From positions 36,642 through 100,641 of the forward strand of contig NZ_VUMT01000011.1 of NCBI RefSeq assembly GCF_009696045.1: 64,000 bases of DNA, given 5' to 3'. Source of the stretch: Velocimicrobium porci. Lineage in GTDB: Bacteria > Bacillota > Clostridia > Lachnospirales > Lachnospiraceae. The position numbers and the translations under genes were made by a program. Of this stretch, positions 17,774 through 25,924 are shown in pieces. Each line of letters starts with the position of its first letter. The stretch's first letter is position 1. Under the pieces are notes generated by a model. That model was not told the origin of the DNA, searched no databases, and saw only the letters and a list, made by a program, of their open reading frames with translations.

Positions 17774-18547
17774 CTATTCTGATTCTTTTACGCGATTCCA
17801 TAAATCATTCATCTCATCTATGGACAGCTCGCTTAATTGCCTGTTCTCAAGCCTTGCAAGAGATTCAACGCCTACAAATCTATTTATAAACTTATTAGTG
17901 GCATTTGTCAAGGAATTTTCAGCATTTATTTGCAAAAACCTAGATAAATTCACAACGGAAAACAATAAATCCCCAAACTCTTCTTCGATTTTACAAATAT
18001 CACCTGTTCTTTTTGCATCCTCTAATTCGCTCAGTTCTTCATAGACTTTACTTAAAACCTCTTCATAATTATCAAAGTCAAATCCAACTTTTGCCGCCTT
18101 TTTCTGTACTTTTGCAGCTCGAATATTAGCAGGCAGTGCAAGTGGAATCCGCTTTATACTATCAGAAACGGAAGTTTCTTTTTTCTCTTTCTGTTTCAAT
18201 TCTTCCCAATTTTTCAATACTTCATCCGAATTTTTTACTTCTGTCGTCCCAAATACATGAGGGTGTCTGTGAACCATCTTCTCAGACACTTCCTGTATCA
18301 TTTCTTCCATTGTAAATTCCTTTTTTTCTTCCGCAATCACTCCATTCATTACTACTTGAAGCAATACATCACCCAATTCTTCCCTTAAGTTATCAATATC
18401 TTTTTTGTCGACCGCATCCACAACCTCATATGCCTCCTCAAGCATACATTGTCTTAAACTCTCGTGGGTCTGTTCTCTGTCCCATGGACAGCCATTCTCA
18501 CTTCTAAGTATACGGATTATTTTTACAAACTCATCAAATTCCTTCAT
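17774..18547 (-). CDS. mazG: Nucleoside triphosphate pyrophosphohydrolase MazG
   Basis: The protein has 257 residues with two MazG domains. The first (residues 20-95) has [20 protein letters not shown] and the metal-binding EEAYEVVDA...[11 protein letters not shown]. The second (about 150-235) has EELSELEDA and [11 protein letters not shown]. It hydrolyses noncanonical and excess NTPs to NMP and pyrophosphate. It lacks the N-terminal methylase domain that Bacillus YabN carries, so this is the short form. It follows spoVT, as yabN does in Bacillus with yabM moved elsewhere. Confidence 0.94.
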   Translation of the reverse strand: MKEFDEFVKIIRILRSENGCPWDREQTHESLRQCMLEEAYEVVDAVDKKDIDNLREELGDVLLQVVMNGVIAEEKKEFTMEEMIQEVSEKMVHRHPHVFGTTEVKNSDEVLKNWEELKQKEKKETSVSDSIKRIPLALPANIRAAKVQKKAAKVGFDFDNYEEVLSKVYEELSELEDAKRTGDICKIEEEFGDLLFSVVNLSRFLQINAENSLTNATNKFINRFVGVESLARLENRQLSELSIDEMNDLWNRVKESE

Positions 18548-18586
18548 AATTCACCACCTCATCTTTCTCTTCTGTCTTTTTATTGT

Positions 18587-18633
18587 ATAATATCTGTCGT
18601 AAAAATACAAAAACTTTTTACGACAGATATTAT
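18587..18633. terminator. Perfect 19-bp hairpin between mazG and spoVT
   Basis: ATAATATCTGTCGTAAAAA (18587-18605) and its exact complement TTTTTACGACAGATATTAT (18615-18633) flank a 9-base loop. It probably ends spoVT transcription. On the minus strand no U run follows the stem, so another role is possible. Confidence 0.6.
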
Positions 18634-18640
18634 ATTTTAA

Positions 18641-19189
18641 TTATTGTTCTAACTGCCTTCCTAAAAATCCGGAAGCAGTAGCTGCAAGTTTTGACTCGAC
18701 TTCACCAAAATTAGATTTATTTTCTTTTGATAATAAAATAACTGCACCAACCGCATCACCAGCACTAATAATCGGACTAACTGCCTCAAATGTGTAATCT
18801 AAGTCCTCGCTATCTGTAATTTTTCTATAATTTTTGCTTCCTTTTTCAGCAATAATACTTTCTCGCTCATTTATAGCTTCTTCCAGTTCTTTGCTGATCG
18901 GTTTCGATAGCAAATCTTTCTTAGCACCCCCTGCAACTGCAATTAAAGAATCCCTGTCTGCTATGCACACAACATGACCTGTTGTCTGAGCAAGTGAATC
19001 AGCATATTGTTTGGCAAACTGGCTCAATTCTCCAATCGGAGAATATTTTTTTAATATAATTTCACCTTCTCGATCGGTAAAAATTTCTAACGGGTCACCC
19101 TCACGAATCCGCAAAGTTCTTCTAATTTCTTTTGGGATAACAACTCTTCCCAAATCATCTATTCTTCTAACAATTCCAGTCGCTTTCAT
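18641..19189 (-). CDS. spoVT: Stage V sporulation protein T (SpoVT), AbrB-type regulator
   Basis: The protein has 182 residues. The N-terminal AbrB swapped-hairpin DNA-binding domain reads MKATGIVRRIDDLGRVVIPK, then EIRRTLRIREGDPLEIF. A C-terminal GAF-like domain follows (about 55-180, with VVCIADRDSLIAVAGG and AVGAVILLSKE). SpoVT is a tetrameric forespore regulator of sigma-G genes. It sits upstream of mazG as in Bacillus. Full length and clear. Confidence 0.96.
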   Translation of the reverse strand: MKATGIVRRIDDLGRVVIPKEIRRTLRIREGDPLEIFTDREGEIILKKYSPIGELSQFAKQYADSLAQTTGHVVCIADRDSLIAVAGGAKKDLLSKPISKELEEAINERESIIAEKGSKNYRKITDSEDLDYTFEAVSPIISAGDAVGAVILLSKENKSNFGEVESKLAATASGFLGRQLEQ

Positions 19190-19315
19190 CGTATATTCCT
19201 CCAGTTAAAATAGTATCGTAATTTGTATTTCCTTACAAATTTTTTCTTATCTTTACCAATATTCTTTGTAACTTAAGAAAAATTATTCATTAAAACCGGA
19301 ACTGCCAATAAAAGT

Positions 19316-20179
19316 TTATTTAATTTCAAATTCTTGCTGTCCCATAAAACCTGGTGCAACTTCATATTTATCAAATACAATGACCGGATTTCCTTTTTTA
19401 TTGATATAAAACTTTACATCTTTACTAATTGTTTCAAATCCGCCCTCTTCTTTGGTAAAATAAGTAAGTTCTTTATTTTTTTCCGTTCTTTCTTTCATCT
19501 GGCTTCGAATTGATTGATTTGCTTTCTCAATATAGTCTTTTCCAAGCAACTCTTCTAATGTAATATCCTCTCCTGTATTTAAATTAATATTATAAAAGTA
19601 ATCGACTGAATATGCACTAGTCCAATCTTCACAGCCACTGATTACAAAAGATACATAGTTTTCTGTCTGGCTCATCACTTTATAATCTACATTAACATGA
19701 ATATCCTTTTCTTTCCACTCTTCTTCTGTTCCTCCCGTTTCCATAAATGCCTTCTTATACTCTTTGATATCTTCACTTGCACGCTTTACATAGCTTTCTA
19801 TTTTTTCATCAATTGTCTTATTAATATCATTTATTTTTCTAGAAGTTTCTTCCCTCTTATCTTCAATCGCCGGTACATTGACCGTTGTCGTTTTATCATC
19901 ATCTTTTTCTTCATAAGATCGTATCGTCAAAATTTTTGCAATTGTTTTAAGAATTGGAACATCTTTAACTGTTTTAGCAAAAGAAGCATTTGTATTTAGA
20001 GTAATTGTAAAACATAACATTACAGATGCGGCAGCTAAAACGGAATATCTCCAATAAGGGACTCTAATTTTTACTTCCTTTTGTTTGTGCTGTTCAATTG
20101 TTTCTTTTACAACACCTGACAATTCCTCTGGTATCTCAATCTTATCATATATTTTTTTTGCCTCTTCAAACTTTTTCAT
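19316..20179 (-). CDS. RsiV-like anti-sigma factor (DUF3298 C-terminal domain)
   Basis: The protein has 287 residues. A cytoplasmic N-terminus (1-40) is followed by one membrane helix near 42-62 (YSVLAAASVMLCFTITL). An outside part has a helical linker and a C-terminal DUF3298-type domain (YFYNINLNTGEDITLEELL and VKFYINKKGNPVIVFDKYEV). In Bacillus RsiV this domain binds lysozyme and triggers cleavage, releasing SigV. The start codon overlaps the sigma factor stop by 4 bases, so the pair is coupled. Ligand and protease are not shown here; lysozyme sensing is inference by family. Confidence 0.85.
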   Translation of the reverse strand: MKKFEEAKKIYDKIEIPEELSGVVKETIEQHKQKEVKIRVPYWRYSVLAAASVMLCFTITLNTNASFAKTVKDVPILKTIAKILTIRSYEEKDDDKTTTVNVPAIEDKREETSRKINDINKTIDEKIESYVKRASEDIKEYKKAFMETGGTEEEWKEKDIHVNVDYKVMSQTENYVSFVISGCEDWTSAYSVDYFYNINLNTGEDITLEELLGKDYIEKANQSIRSQMKERTEKNKELTYFTKEEGGFETISKDVKFYINKKGNPVIVFDKYEVAPGFMGQQEFEIK

Positions 20180-20670
20180 TCAATCTCCTCCTTCAAGATA
20201 GTTTTAAGCTTTTTCAATCCGCTGTATAAACGCGTTTTTACCGTGCTTAAATTTGTTTCTGTTATCGCTGCAATTTCTTTTAATGTCAAATATTCATAAT
20301 AATGTAAAAGAATCACTGTCTTCTGCTTTTCAGGAAGAATATTAATTGCCTCAAATAAAACTTCCTCCTCTCCATCATAAAATTTTTCTTTGTAAAAGTC
20401 CTCGCCCAGTTGTTCCGGTTCACATGGAATTTCTCTTTTTGTTTTTCTTAACTCATTCAGACATTCATGAATTAAAATTTGATAAATCCATGTTTTTGCT
20501 GCTCTTTTTTTCCGCAAAGAGTCCTGATTTTCAAGTACTTTAACAATTGTATTTTGTACAATATCAAGTGCAGTTTCTTTATTTTTGACATAACAATAAG
20601 CGATACGATAATATTTCTTTTGATTCTCCATAATAAAATCAATCAAATAACTTTGTAGTGTCTGTTTCAT
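20176..20670 (-). CDS. ECF-type sigma-70 family factor (SigV-like)
   Basis: About 164 residues with sigma region 2 (YYRIAYCYVKNKETALDIVQ and the AAKTWIYQILIHECLNELRK segment) and region 4 (INILPEKQKTVILLHYYEYL, then LKEIAAITETNLSTVKTRLY). The start is uncertain: Met at 20670 gives the usual ECF length, while ATG 20727 close after AAAGGG would add 19 residues. Such factors redirect RNA polymerase to envelope stress genes. It is the first gene of the coupled pair with the RsiV-like anti-sigma factor, so autoregulation is likely. Confidence 0.88.
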   Translation of the reverse strand: MKQTLQSYLIDFIMENQKKYYRIAYCYVKNKETALDIVQNTIVKVLENQDSLRKKRAAKTWIYQILIHECLNELRKTKREIPCEPEQLGEDFYKEKFYDGEEEVLFEAINILPEKQKTVILLHYYEYLTLKEIAAITETNLSTVKTRLYSGLKKLKTILKEEIE

Positions 20671-20824
20671 TCTGGTACCATTTCTTTTCCTGCCTAAATA
20701 CAATCGTTGAAATCCGTAGACAGTCATTTCCCTTTCTCTATAAATTTTCTTTCAACATTACCCGATTTGCAAATCATAGATTGTATCTATCTTATAGATG
20801 TTTTTAATTTAAAAAAAGTTTGGA

Positions 20825-22009
20825 TTATTCGTTATTTTTTTCTAAAAGCAGTCGATAGCTTTTGTCTACTGCAATCGCCCCGAATGGTGCAGTGACTAAT
20901 ATTGCCACTACTGCTGCCGTTAAAACCTTTTGTCCACATGCAAGATTCATTGCAAGCGGAATACCTCCAATTGCCGCCTGTACTGTCGCTTTTGGTGTAT
21001 ACGCAAGCATGCAAAAAATTCTTTCTTTTTTGGTAAATGAAGTTTTGAACATACAAAAAAGCACACCAATCATTCGCATAAGAAGTGCCAAACAAATAAG
21101 CACTAAAAATAAAACTCCTGCCTTTTTTACATATCCAACGTCAACAGTAGCTCCAACAAGAACGAATAAAAGAATTTCCGCCCCAACCCATAAACGGTTA
21201 TATTTTTGAGAAAGACGCTTTGAAAGAATTGGGTACCACTGATTAATTGCAATTCCCATACTCATAATAGCAAGCAGACCCGAAATTGGAATGATACCTT
21301 TTAACTGGTTCTCACATTCTATAAACAGGAAGGAAATACTAAGAATAATAATAATCTTCACCGAATCCCGCATATGTAACATTTTAAAAAATTTTGTAAT
21401 CAAAAGACCAAAAATTCCTCCAAGTAAAATTCCCATTATAATCGAAACCGGTATTGATGCAAAATTAATTAATTCAATCCCATTCCCCTTAGCCAAACCG
21501 GTAAAAGAAGTAAACAGTACAATCACAAATACATCATCAACGGAAGCTCCTGCTAAAATTAGCTGTGGAATACTATGGTTTTTCCCATAGCCCTCTTCCA
21601 TTATTTTAATCATTCTTGGCACAATAACCGCAGGTGAAACTGCTGCCAGCACACTTCCCATAATTGCCGCCTCAAGTCTTGTCACACCCAATAAATGCGG
21701 AGCAAGCAACGTAACGCCTGCAATTTCAAAACACGCTGGAATAAAACACATCAAAACAGCCGGTCTCCCAACCTTCTTTAAATCATCCAAATCCAACGAA
21801 AGTCCTGCCCTTGTTAATATAATTACAAGTGCAAGCTGTCTTAAATCAGCTGAAATTGACAAAATAGATTCATCAAGCAGATTAAGCACATGTGGTCCTA
21901 AAATAATTCCTGTAAATATCATCCCTAAAAGACTTGGAAGCTTTAGTCTCTCAAATATACTTCCAAGCAAAAGTCCTAATAAAAAAATAAATGCAAGACT
22001 TGTTAACAT
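20825..22009 (-). CDS. Cation/proton antiporter (CPA superfamily)
   Basis: A 394-residue protein made almost wholly of membrane helices (about 12). It has the CPA motifs LPSLLGMIFTGIILGPHVL near the N-terminus, AAVSPAVIVPRM, and GASVDDVFVIVLF with the paired Asp residues of electrogenic exchangers. No C-terminal TrkA-N or TrkA-C domain is present. Substrate could be Na+ or K+. The ATG follows AAGGAGG. A roughly 100-base leader with its own promoter, folded aptamer and terminator lies directly upstream, so expression is probably ligand controlled. If that leader senses fluoride, the protein may protect against fluoride stress indirectly. Confidence 0.88.
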   Translation of the reverse strand: MLTSLAFIFLLGLLLGSIFERLKLPSLLGMIFTGIILGPHVLNLLDESILSISADLRQLALVIILTRAGLSLDLDDLKKVGRPAVLMCFIPACFEIAGVTLLAPHLLGVTRLEAAIMGSVLAAVSPAVIVPRMIKIMEEGYGKNHSIPQLILAGASVDDVFVIVLFTSFTGLAKGNGIELINFASIPVSIIMGILLGGIFGLLITKFFKMLHMRDSVKIIIILSISFLFIECENQLKGIIPISGLLAIMSMGIAINQWYPILSKRLSQKYNRLWVGAEILLFVLVGATVDVGYVKKAGVLFLVLICLALLMRMIGVLFCMFKTSFTKKERIFCMLAYTPKATVQAAIGGIPLAMNLACGQKVLTAAVVAILVTAPFGAIAVDKSYRLLLEKNNE

Positions 22010-22024
22010 TTTATTTTCCTCCTT

Positions 22025-22127
22025 AAAATAAAAAAAGCTGACTCCCCCTGTGGTTATCCACAGAAGTCATCAGCATAATTGCGGTTTTGGTGATTACCAC
22101 CACGGGAGTACTTCATTCCCAACGGAT
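22025..22127 (-). promoter_or_regulatory. Probable fluoride (crcB-type) riboswitch with intrinsic terminator
   Basis: The transcript contains a first hairpin GGGAATGAAGTACTCCC (22104-22120). Its loop bases GAAGT can pair with ACTTC in GCTGATGACTTCT (22062-22074), the hallmark pseudoknot and 3' motif of fluoride riboswitches. AAACCGC precedes it, also as in that class. The 3' motif is itself the 5' arm of a terminator: GACTTCTGTGG pairs with CCACAGGGGGAGTC and ends at 22037, followed by TTTTTTTATTTT. That is the usual fluoride-switch expression platform. An extra small hairpin (GGTG/CACC, about 22090-22101) between P1 and AAACCGC is unusual. A sodium or lithium riboswitch is the main alternative given the gene. 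Confidence 0.65.
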
Positions 22128-22130
22128 TCA

Positions 22131-22159
22131 ACTATAACAAATTTACTTTTTAATGTCAA
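22131..22159 (-). promoter_or_regulatory. Promoter of the antiporter leader
   Basis: On the minus strand TTGACA (22154-22159), a 17-base spacer and TATAGT (22131-22136) form a near-consensus sigma-A promoter. Transcription would start about 5-8 bases downstream, just before the folded leader. Confidence 0.85.
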
Positions 22160-22179
22160 TCTATTTTTGTGTAAACCAA

Positions 22180-22213
22180 AACAGCCACTGTCTGTTACCG
22201 GACAATGACTGTT
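22180..22213 (-). terminator. Terminator after the transaldolase gene
   Basis: AACAGCCACTGTC (22180-22192) pairs with GACAATGACTGTT (22201-22213) with two wobble pairs when read on the minus strand, followed by a short U-rich tract. It separates the gene from the antiporter promoter. Confidence 0.65.
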
Positions 22214-22248
22214 CTTATGCTTATACAATTTATAACGATTTCTATTAT

Positions 22249-22902
22249 TTATTCACCAAAAACAGCTTTATAATCTGCCTGGAACTTCGCAATACCCTGA
22301 TCAGTAAGTGGGTGCTTTGTCATCTGCTCAATTACAGAATATGGAACTGTAGCAATGTCTGCACCTGCTAATGCACAATCTGTTACATGAATTGGATTAC
22401 GGACGCTTGCTGCAATAATCTCTGTTTCAATACCATGAACCTCGAAAATTTCTGCAATTGTACGAATTAAATCAATACCTGGTGTACTGATATCATCTAA
22501 ACGTCCTAAGAATGGAGATACATAAGTTGCACCTGCTCTTGCAGCCAATAATGCCTGATTTGCAGAAAATACCAATGTAACATTTGTTTTGATTCCTTCG
22601 CTTGCTAAAACTTTTGTTGCTTTTAATCCTTCTACTGTCATAGGAATTTTAACTACCATATTAGGATGAATCTTAGCAATTTCTCTTCCCTCTTGAATCA
22701 TTCCCTCGGCATCTACTGTAGTTGCCTTTACTTCACCACTAATTGGACCATCTACGATAGACGCAATTTCTGTAATAACTTCTTTAAAATCTCTTCCTTC
22801 TTTTGCAATCAAAGATGGATTTGTAGTAACTCCACATATAACACCCATATCATTTGCTTTTTTAATATCCTCTACTTTTGCTGTGTCAACGAAAAATTTC
22901 AT
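22249..22902 (-). CDS. Transaldolase / fructose-6-phosphate aldolase family protein
   Basis: The protein has 217 residues, the short single-domain TalC/FSA type. Schiff-base Lys lies in MVVKIPMT (about residue 85), with [12 protein letters not shown] near the N-terminus, FVDT at the start, and the conserved tail [11 protein letters not shown]. It either moves dihydroxyacetone units between sugar phosphates in the pentose phosphate pathway or cleaves fructose 6-phosphate. Sequence alone does not separate the two, although Clostridial members are mostly transaldolases. ATG 22902 is preceded by AGGAGG. Monocistronic by its flanking terminator. Confidence 0.93.
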   Translation of the reverse strand: MKFFVDTAKVEDIKKANDMGVICGVTTNPSLIAKEGRDFKEVITEIASIVDGPISGEVKATTVDAEGMIQEGREIAKIHPNMVVKIPMTVEGLKATKVLASEGIKTNVTLVFSANQALLAARAGATYVSPFLGRLDDISTPGIDLIRTIAEIFEVHGIETEIIAASVRNPIHVTDCALAGADIATVPYSVIEQMTKHPLTDQGIAKFQADYKAVFGE

Positions 22903-23094
22903 AATCGAATCCTCCTGCTTTCCTTTTCTGATTGTAAACTTACTGCTTGTTTTTCTATTTTTAAGTTATCAACGTAGTTTTATTATACTACGGAAATTTC
23001 CTTTTTCCTAGAGTTTATTAAAAACCATTTTTCCATTTATGTAAAGGTCATTCGTCCGAATCAAGTTACTTTTTTTGTAAATCCAAGAAATTCC

Positions 23095-23123
23095 TTGTAT
23101 TTTTCTGCTTTTTAGACTATTAT
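23095..23123 (+). promoter_or_regulatory. Likely asnS promoter
   Basis: TTGTAT (23095-23100), a 17-base spacer and TATTAT (23118-23123). Transcription from here would give a leader of about 160 bases before the asnS start at 23289. Confidence 0.6.
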
Positions 23124-23188
23124 AGTAAAAGAAATTATAGGTCTTAAGCTGTCACCCAGACGGCATATTTCAAAGGTTGAAAGATAAA

Positions 23189-23273
23189 CTGAAAGAAAAT
23201 AAAAGAAAGGATATATGCATTGCCCTTTCTTTCAGCCTCCTATATGGGCAGTACCAATAAAACAAATTTGGTA
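23189..23273 (+). promoter_or_regulatory. asnS leader with competing hairpins around a ribosome site
   Basis: CTGAAAGAAA (23189-23198) is complementary to TTTCTTTCAG (23226-23235). The overlapping AAAGAAAGG (23202-23210), which is the only good ribosome site, is complementary to CCTTTCTTT (23224-23232). The two stems share the same 3' strand, so they exclude each other; the second hides the ribosome site and puts the ATG at 23215 in its loop. A third hairpin, TACCAA/TTGGTA, lies at 23252-23273. This looks like a translational switch but no known class is recognised and no T-box bulge is present. Confidence 0.5.
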
Positions 23274-23298
23274 TGCATGGGTATTAATATGGAATTAG
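23215..23298 (+). CDS. Possible 27-codon leader peptide overlapping the asnS start
   Basis: ATG 23215, 4 bases after AGAAAGG, opens a 27-codon frame ending in TAG at 23296-23298, beyond the asnS ATG at 23289. The peptide is rich in Trp (four) and Pro (four) and ends WVLIWN. asnS has no ribosome site of its own at 23289, so ribosomes finishing this ORF could restart on asnS by translational coupling. Not recognised from any family. The alternative is that TTG 23220, 9 bases from the same site, starts asnS with a 23-residue extension. Confidence 0.4.
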   Translation: MHCPFFQPPIWAVPIKQIWYAWVLIWN

Positions 23299-24683
23299 TT
23301 ACTATTAGAGACCTTTATAGGAATAAAGAAAACTATATCGGTAAAACAATAAAAGTCGGTGGCTGGGTAAGAAGCAACCGTGACTCTAAAACATTTGGCT
23401 TCATCGTAATCAACGATGGAACATTTTTTGAAACATTGCAGATTGTGTACGGAGAACAGAAACTTTCTAACTTTGCTGAACTTACAAAATTAAATGTTGG
23501 TTCTGCCATTATTGTAGAAGGTGAACTGGTTGAAACTCCACAGGCAAAACAGCCTTTTGAAATTCAGGCAACTGAAATAACAATTGAAGGTGCTTCCAGT
23601 GCAGACTATCCTTTACAGAAAAAACGCCATACATTGGAATACCTTAGAACAATCTCTCATTTACGTCCAAGAACAAATACTTACCAGGCAGTATTCCGGA
23701 TTCGTTCTTTAATTGCATACGCAATTCACACATTTTTCCAGGAACGAAACTTTGTATATGTACACACACCATTAATTACCGGAAGTGACTGTGAAGGTGC
23801 AGGTGAAATGTTCCGTGTAACAACACTCGATATGGATAATCTTCCTACAAAAGAAGATGGTACTGTAGACTTTTCAAAAGATTTCTTTGGAAAAGAAACA
23901 AATCTGACGGTAAGTGGTCAGCTAAATGGTGAAACTTATGCTCAGGCATTTCGAAATATCTATACATTTGGTCCTACATTCCGTGCGGAAAATTCAAACA
24001 CAACAAGACATGCTGCAGAATTCTGGATGATTGAGCCGGAAATTGCTTTTGCTGACCTGCAAGATGATATGATTTTAGCAGAGAATATGTTAAAATTTGT
24101 AATTAATTATGTTTTGGAACATGCTCCGGAAGAAATGAACTTCTTAAATCAATTTATCGACAAAGGATTGATTGAACGTCTTCAACATGTTGCTAATTCT
24201 GATTTTGGTCATGTAACTTATACAGAAGCAGTTGAGCTCTTAGAAAAGAACAACGATAATTTTGATTACAAAGTTTCATGGGGTTGTGACTTACAAACCG
24301 AACATGAACGTTATTTGACAGAACAGATCTTCAAAAAACCTGTTTTTGTTACTGACTATCCAAAGGAAATCAAGGCATTCTATATGAAAATGAATGACGA
24401 TAATAAAACGGTTGCTGCTATGGACCTTCTTGTACCAGGTATCGGTGAAATCATTGGTGGAAGCCAAAGAGAAGATGATTATGATAAATTATTATCCCGT
24501 ATGAATGAATTGGGATTAAAACCAGAGGATTATGATTTCTATTTAGACCTTAGAAAATATGGTTCTACAAGACATGCCGGATTCGGTCTTGGATTCGAAC
24601 GCTGTGTTATGTATTTAACCGGAATGGGCAATATCCGCGATGTAATCCCATTCCCTAGAACAGTAAATAATTGTGACCTATAA
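23289..24683 (+). CDS. asnS: Asparaginyl-tRNA synthetase
   Basis: The protein has 464 residues from ATG 23289, chosen because [12 protein letters not shown] aligns with the usual AsnRS start. The N-terminal OB-fold anticodon-binding domain ([21 protein letters not shown]) is followed by the class II catalytic core. Motif 2 is [21 protein letters not shown], shortened here as [16 protein letters not shown], and motif 3 is [13 protein letters not shown] near the C-terminus. It charges tRNA-Asn with asparagine in the cytoplasm. The missing ribosome site and the overlapping uORF suggest unusual translational control. Strand is opposite to most neighbours in this block. Confidence 0.96.
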   Translation: MELVTIRDLYRNKENYIGKTIKVGGWVRSNRDSKTFGFIVINDGTFFETLQIVYGEQKLSNFAELTKLNVGSAIIVEGELVETPQAKQPFEIQATEITIEGASSADYPLQKKRHTLEYLRTISHLRPRTNTYQAVFRIRSLIAYAIHTFFQERNFVYVHTPLITGSDCEGAGEMFRVTTLDMDNLPTKEDGTVDFSKDFFGKETNLTVSGQLNGETYAQAFRNIYTFGPTFRAENSNTTRHAAEFWMIEPEIAFADLQDDMILAENMLKFVINYVLEHAPEEMNFLNQFIDKGLIERLQHVANSDFGHVTYTEAVELLEKNNDNFDYKVSWGCDLQTEHERYLTEQIFKKPVFVTDYPKEIKAFYMKMNDDNKTVAAMDLLVPGIGEIIGGSQREDDYDKLLSRMNELGLKPEDYDFYLDLRKYGSTRHAGFGLGFERCVMYLTGMGNIRDVIPFPRTVNNCDL

Positions 24684-24714
24684 AAATCGTTGTTAAAATA
24701 AGTTCAAAACAAAC

Positions 24715-24760
24715 AAAAGGCAGGATACCTTCCTCATTATAGGAACATATCCTGCCTTTT
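24715..24760. terminator. Bidirectional terminator between asnS and the foldase gene
   Basis: AAAAGGCAGGATA (24715-24727) pairs with TATCCTGCCTTTT (24748-24760). Converging genes stop on both sides, and A and T tracts flank the stem, so it can serve both. Confidence 0.88.
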
Positions 24761-24763
24761 TTA

Positions 24764-25777
24764 TCAATTCCCCAGCTGAATCTTATCCCACAACTTCGTT
24801 CCAATTGTCACCTCATATTGTTTTGACCATTTCTTATATTTTTTCCGAAACAACTTATCCTGATTTTTTTGGATTATTTCTTCTTTTTTAGCAGTTGTGG
24901 CATCTTCGTCATTATCATCGACACAATATAAGATATAAAATCCATTCTCTCCCTGTATCAAGTTACTCAATTGACCTTTCTTTAATTGAAATGCCTGTTC
25001 TCCAAAATCAGCTGGCATATTATTTTTTCCGAACGTTAGATCCACCGAATCAGCGTCTGTATTTGATTCCGCCAAGGCATAAAAACTAGAAGCATCTTTC
25101 GCCTGTTTATAAAGACTTTTTGCTTTCTTTTTTGCAGCATTTCTTTCTTCTTGGTTCATTTCTACCTTATTTCCATTCTTGTCAGTGCCTTTTGTCATAA
25201 CCATAAGATATTGAATTGTAATCTGTTTTGCCTCTTCATCTGAAATTGTAGTATCCACTTCATTTGTTGCAATGTCATACATCTTCTGGGCAAGAAGATG
25301 CTCCTCCATGATGGAAGTCATTGTTTTTTCACTTAACAGATACACTTCTTTCTCTTTATCTGTTACATTTTTCATAAACTCGATTGCATTTAGCTTTGCT
25401 TCTTCCTTTTCGTCATCATCCAACGCAATCTGCTGTTTGTTAGCTTCCTGTGCAATCACTTTTAATTGTGTAATCTCTTTGATTACCTGCTCTTTCGCAT
25501 AATCACCAAATGTTTGTCCTTCCTCTATTTGAAAATCCCATATATTTCCGCTCATACTTGGCTCATATTGCTTTTTTAACATATAAATATAAGCAAAGGT
25601 CTCCTCATAGGATACACTTTCTTCGCCAACAGACATTAAAACTTCTTTTGATTCCTCTTCTAACTCTTTTTTATCAATCTTTTTCGTATTACTCTCACTC
25701 TCACAGCCACTGACTACCATTGCCATAAGCCCTAACGTACAACCAAATAAAACAAGCTTTTTCTTCCAATTTTTCAT
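24764..25777 (-). CDS. PrsA/SurA-type peptidyl-prolyl isomerase lipoprotein
   Basis: The protein has 337 residues. The signal peptide ends in lipobox VVSGC. The SurA-like N-terminal helical chaperone region (about 40-170) precedes a divergent parvulin (PpiC) domain (about 180-300, with YLMVMTKG and FGEQAFQLKKGQLSNLIQGE). A C-terminal helix follows. It would help exported proteins fold outside the membrane. The parvulin signature is weak, so isomerase activity is uncertain. It lies between mfd and asnS; foldase lipoproteins after mfd are common in Clostridia. Confidence 0.82.
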   Translation of the reverse strand: MKNWKKKLVLFGCTLGLMAMVVSGCESESNTKKIDKKELEEESKEVLMSVGEESVSYEETFAYIYMLKKQYEPSMSGNIWDFQIEEGQTFGDYAKEQVIKEITQLKVIAQEANKQQIALDDDEKEEAKLNAIEFMKNVTDKEKEVYLLSEKTMTSIMEEHLLAQKMYDIATNEVDTTISDEEAKQITIQYLMVMTKGTDKNGNKVEMNQEERNAAKKKAKSLYKQAKDASSFYALAESNTDADSVDLTFGKNNMPADFGEQAFQLKKGQLSNLIQGENGFYILYCVDDNDEDATTAKKEEIIQKNQDKLFRKKYKKWSKQYEVTIGTKLWDKIQLGN

Positions 25778-25924
25778 TTTTTATACCCATCCATGTCTTT
25801 CTATTTCAAGCTGCCAAATTAGGCTCACTCAAAATCTATTTATCCTCATATATCTCATTTAGTTTCTAATTTCGCTGCTCTAACATAACAGACGACTCAT
25901 TTTCTTTAGTATAATAGATTTCAT

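Noticed and set aside
23095..23288. T-box leader before asnS
   Set aside because: No GGUGGNACCGCG-type T-box sequence and no terminator/antiterminator pair is present.
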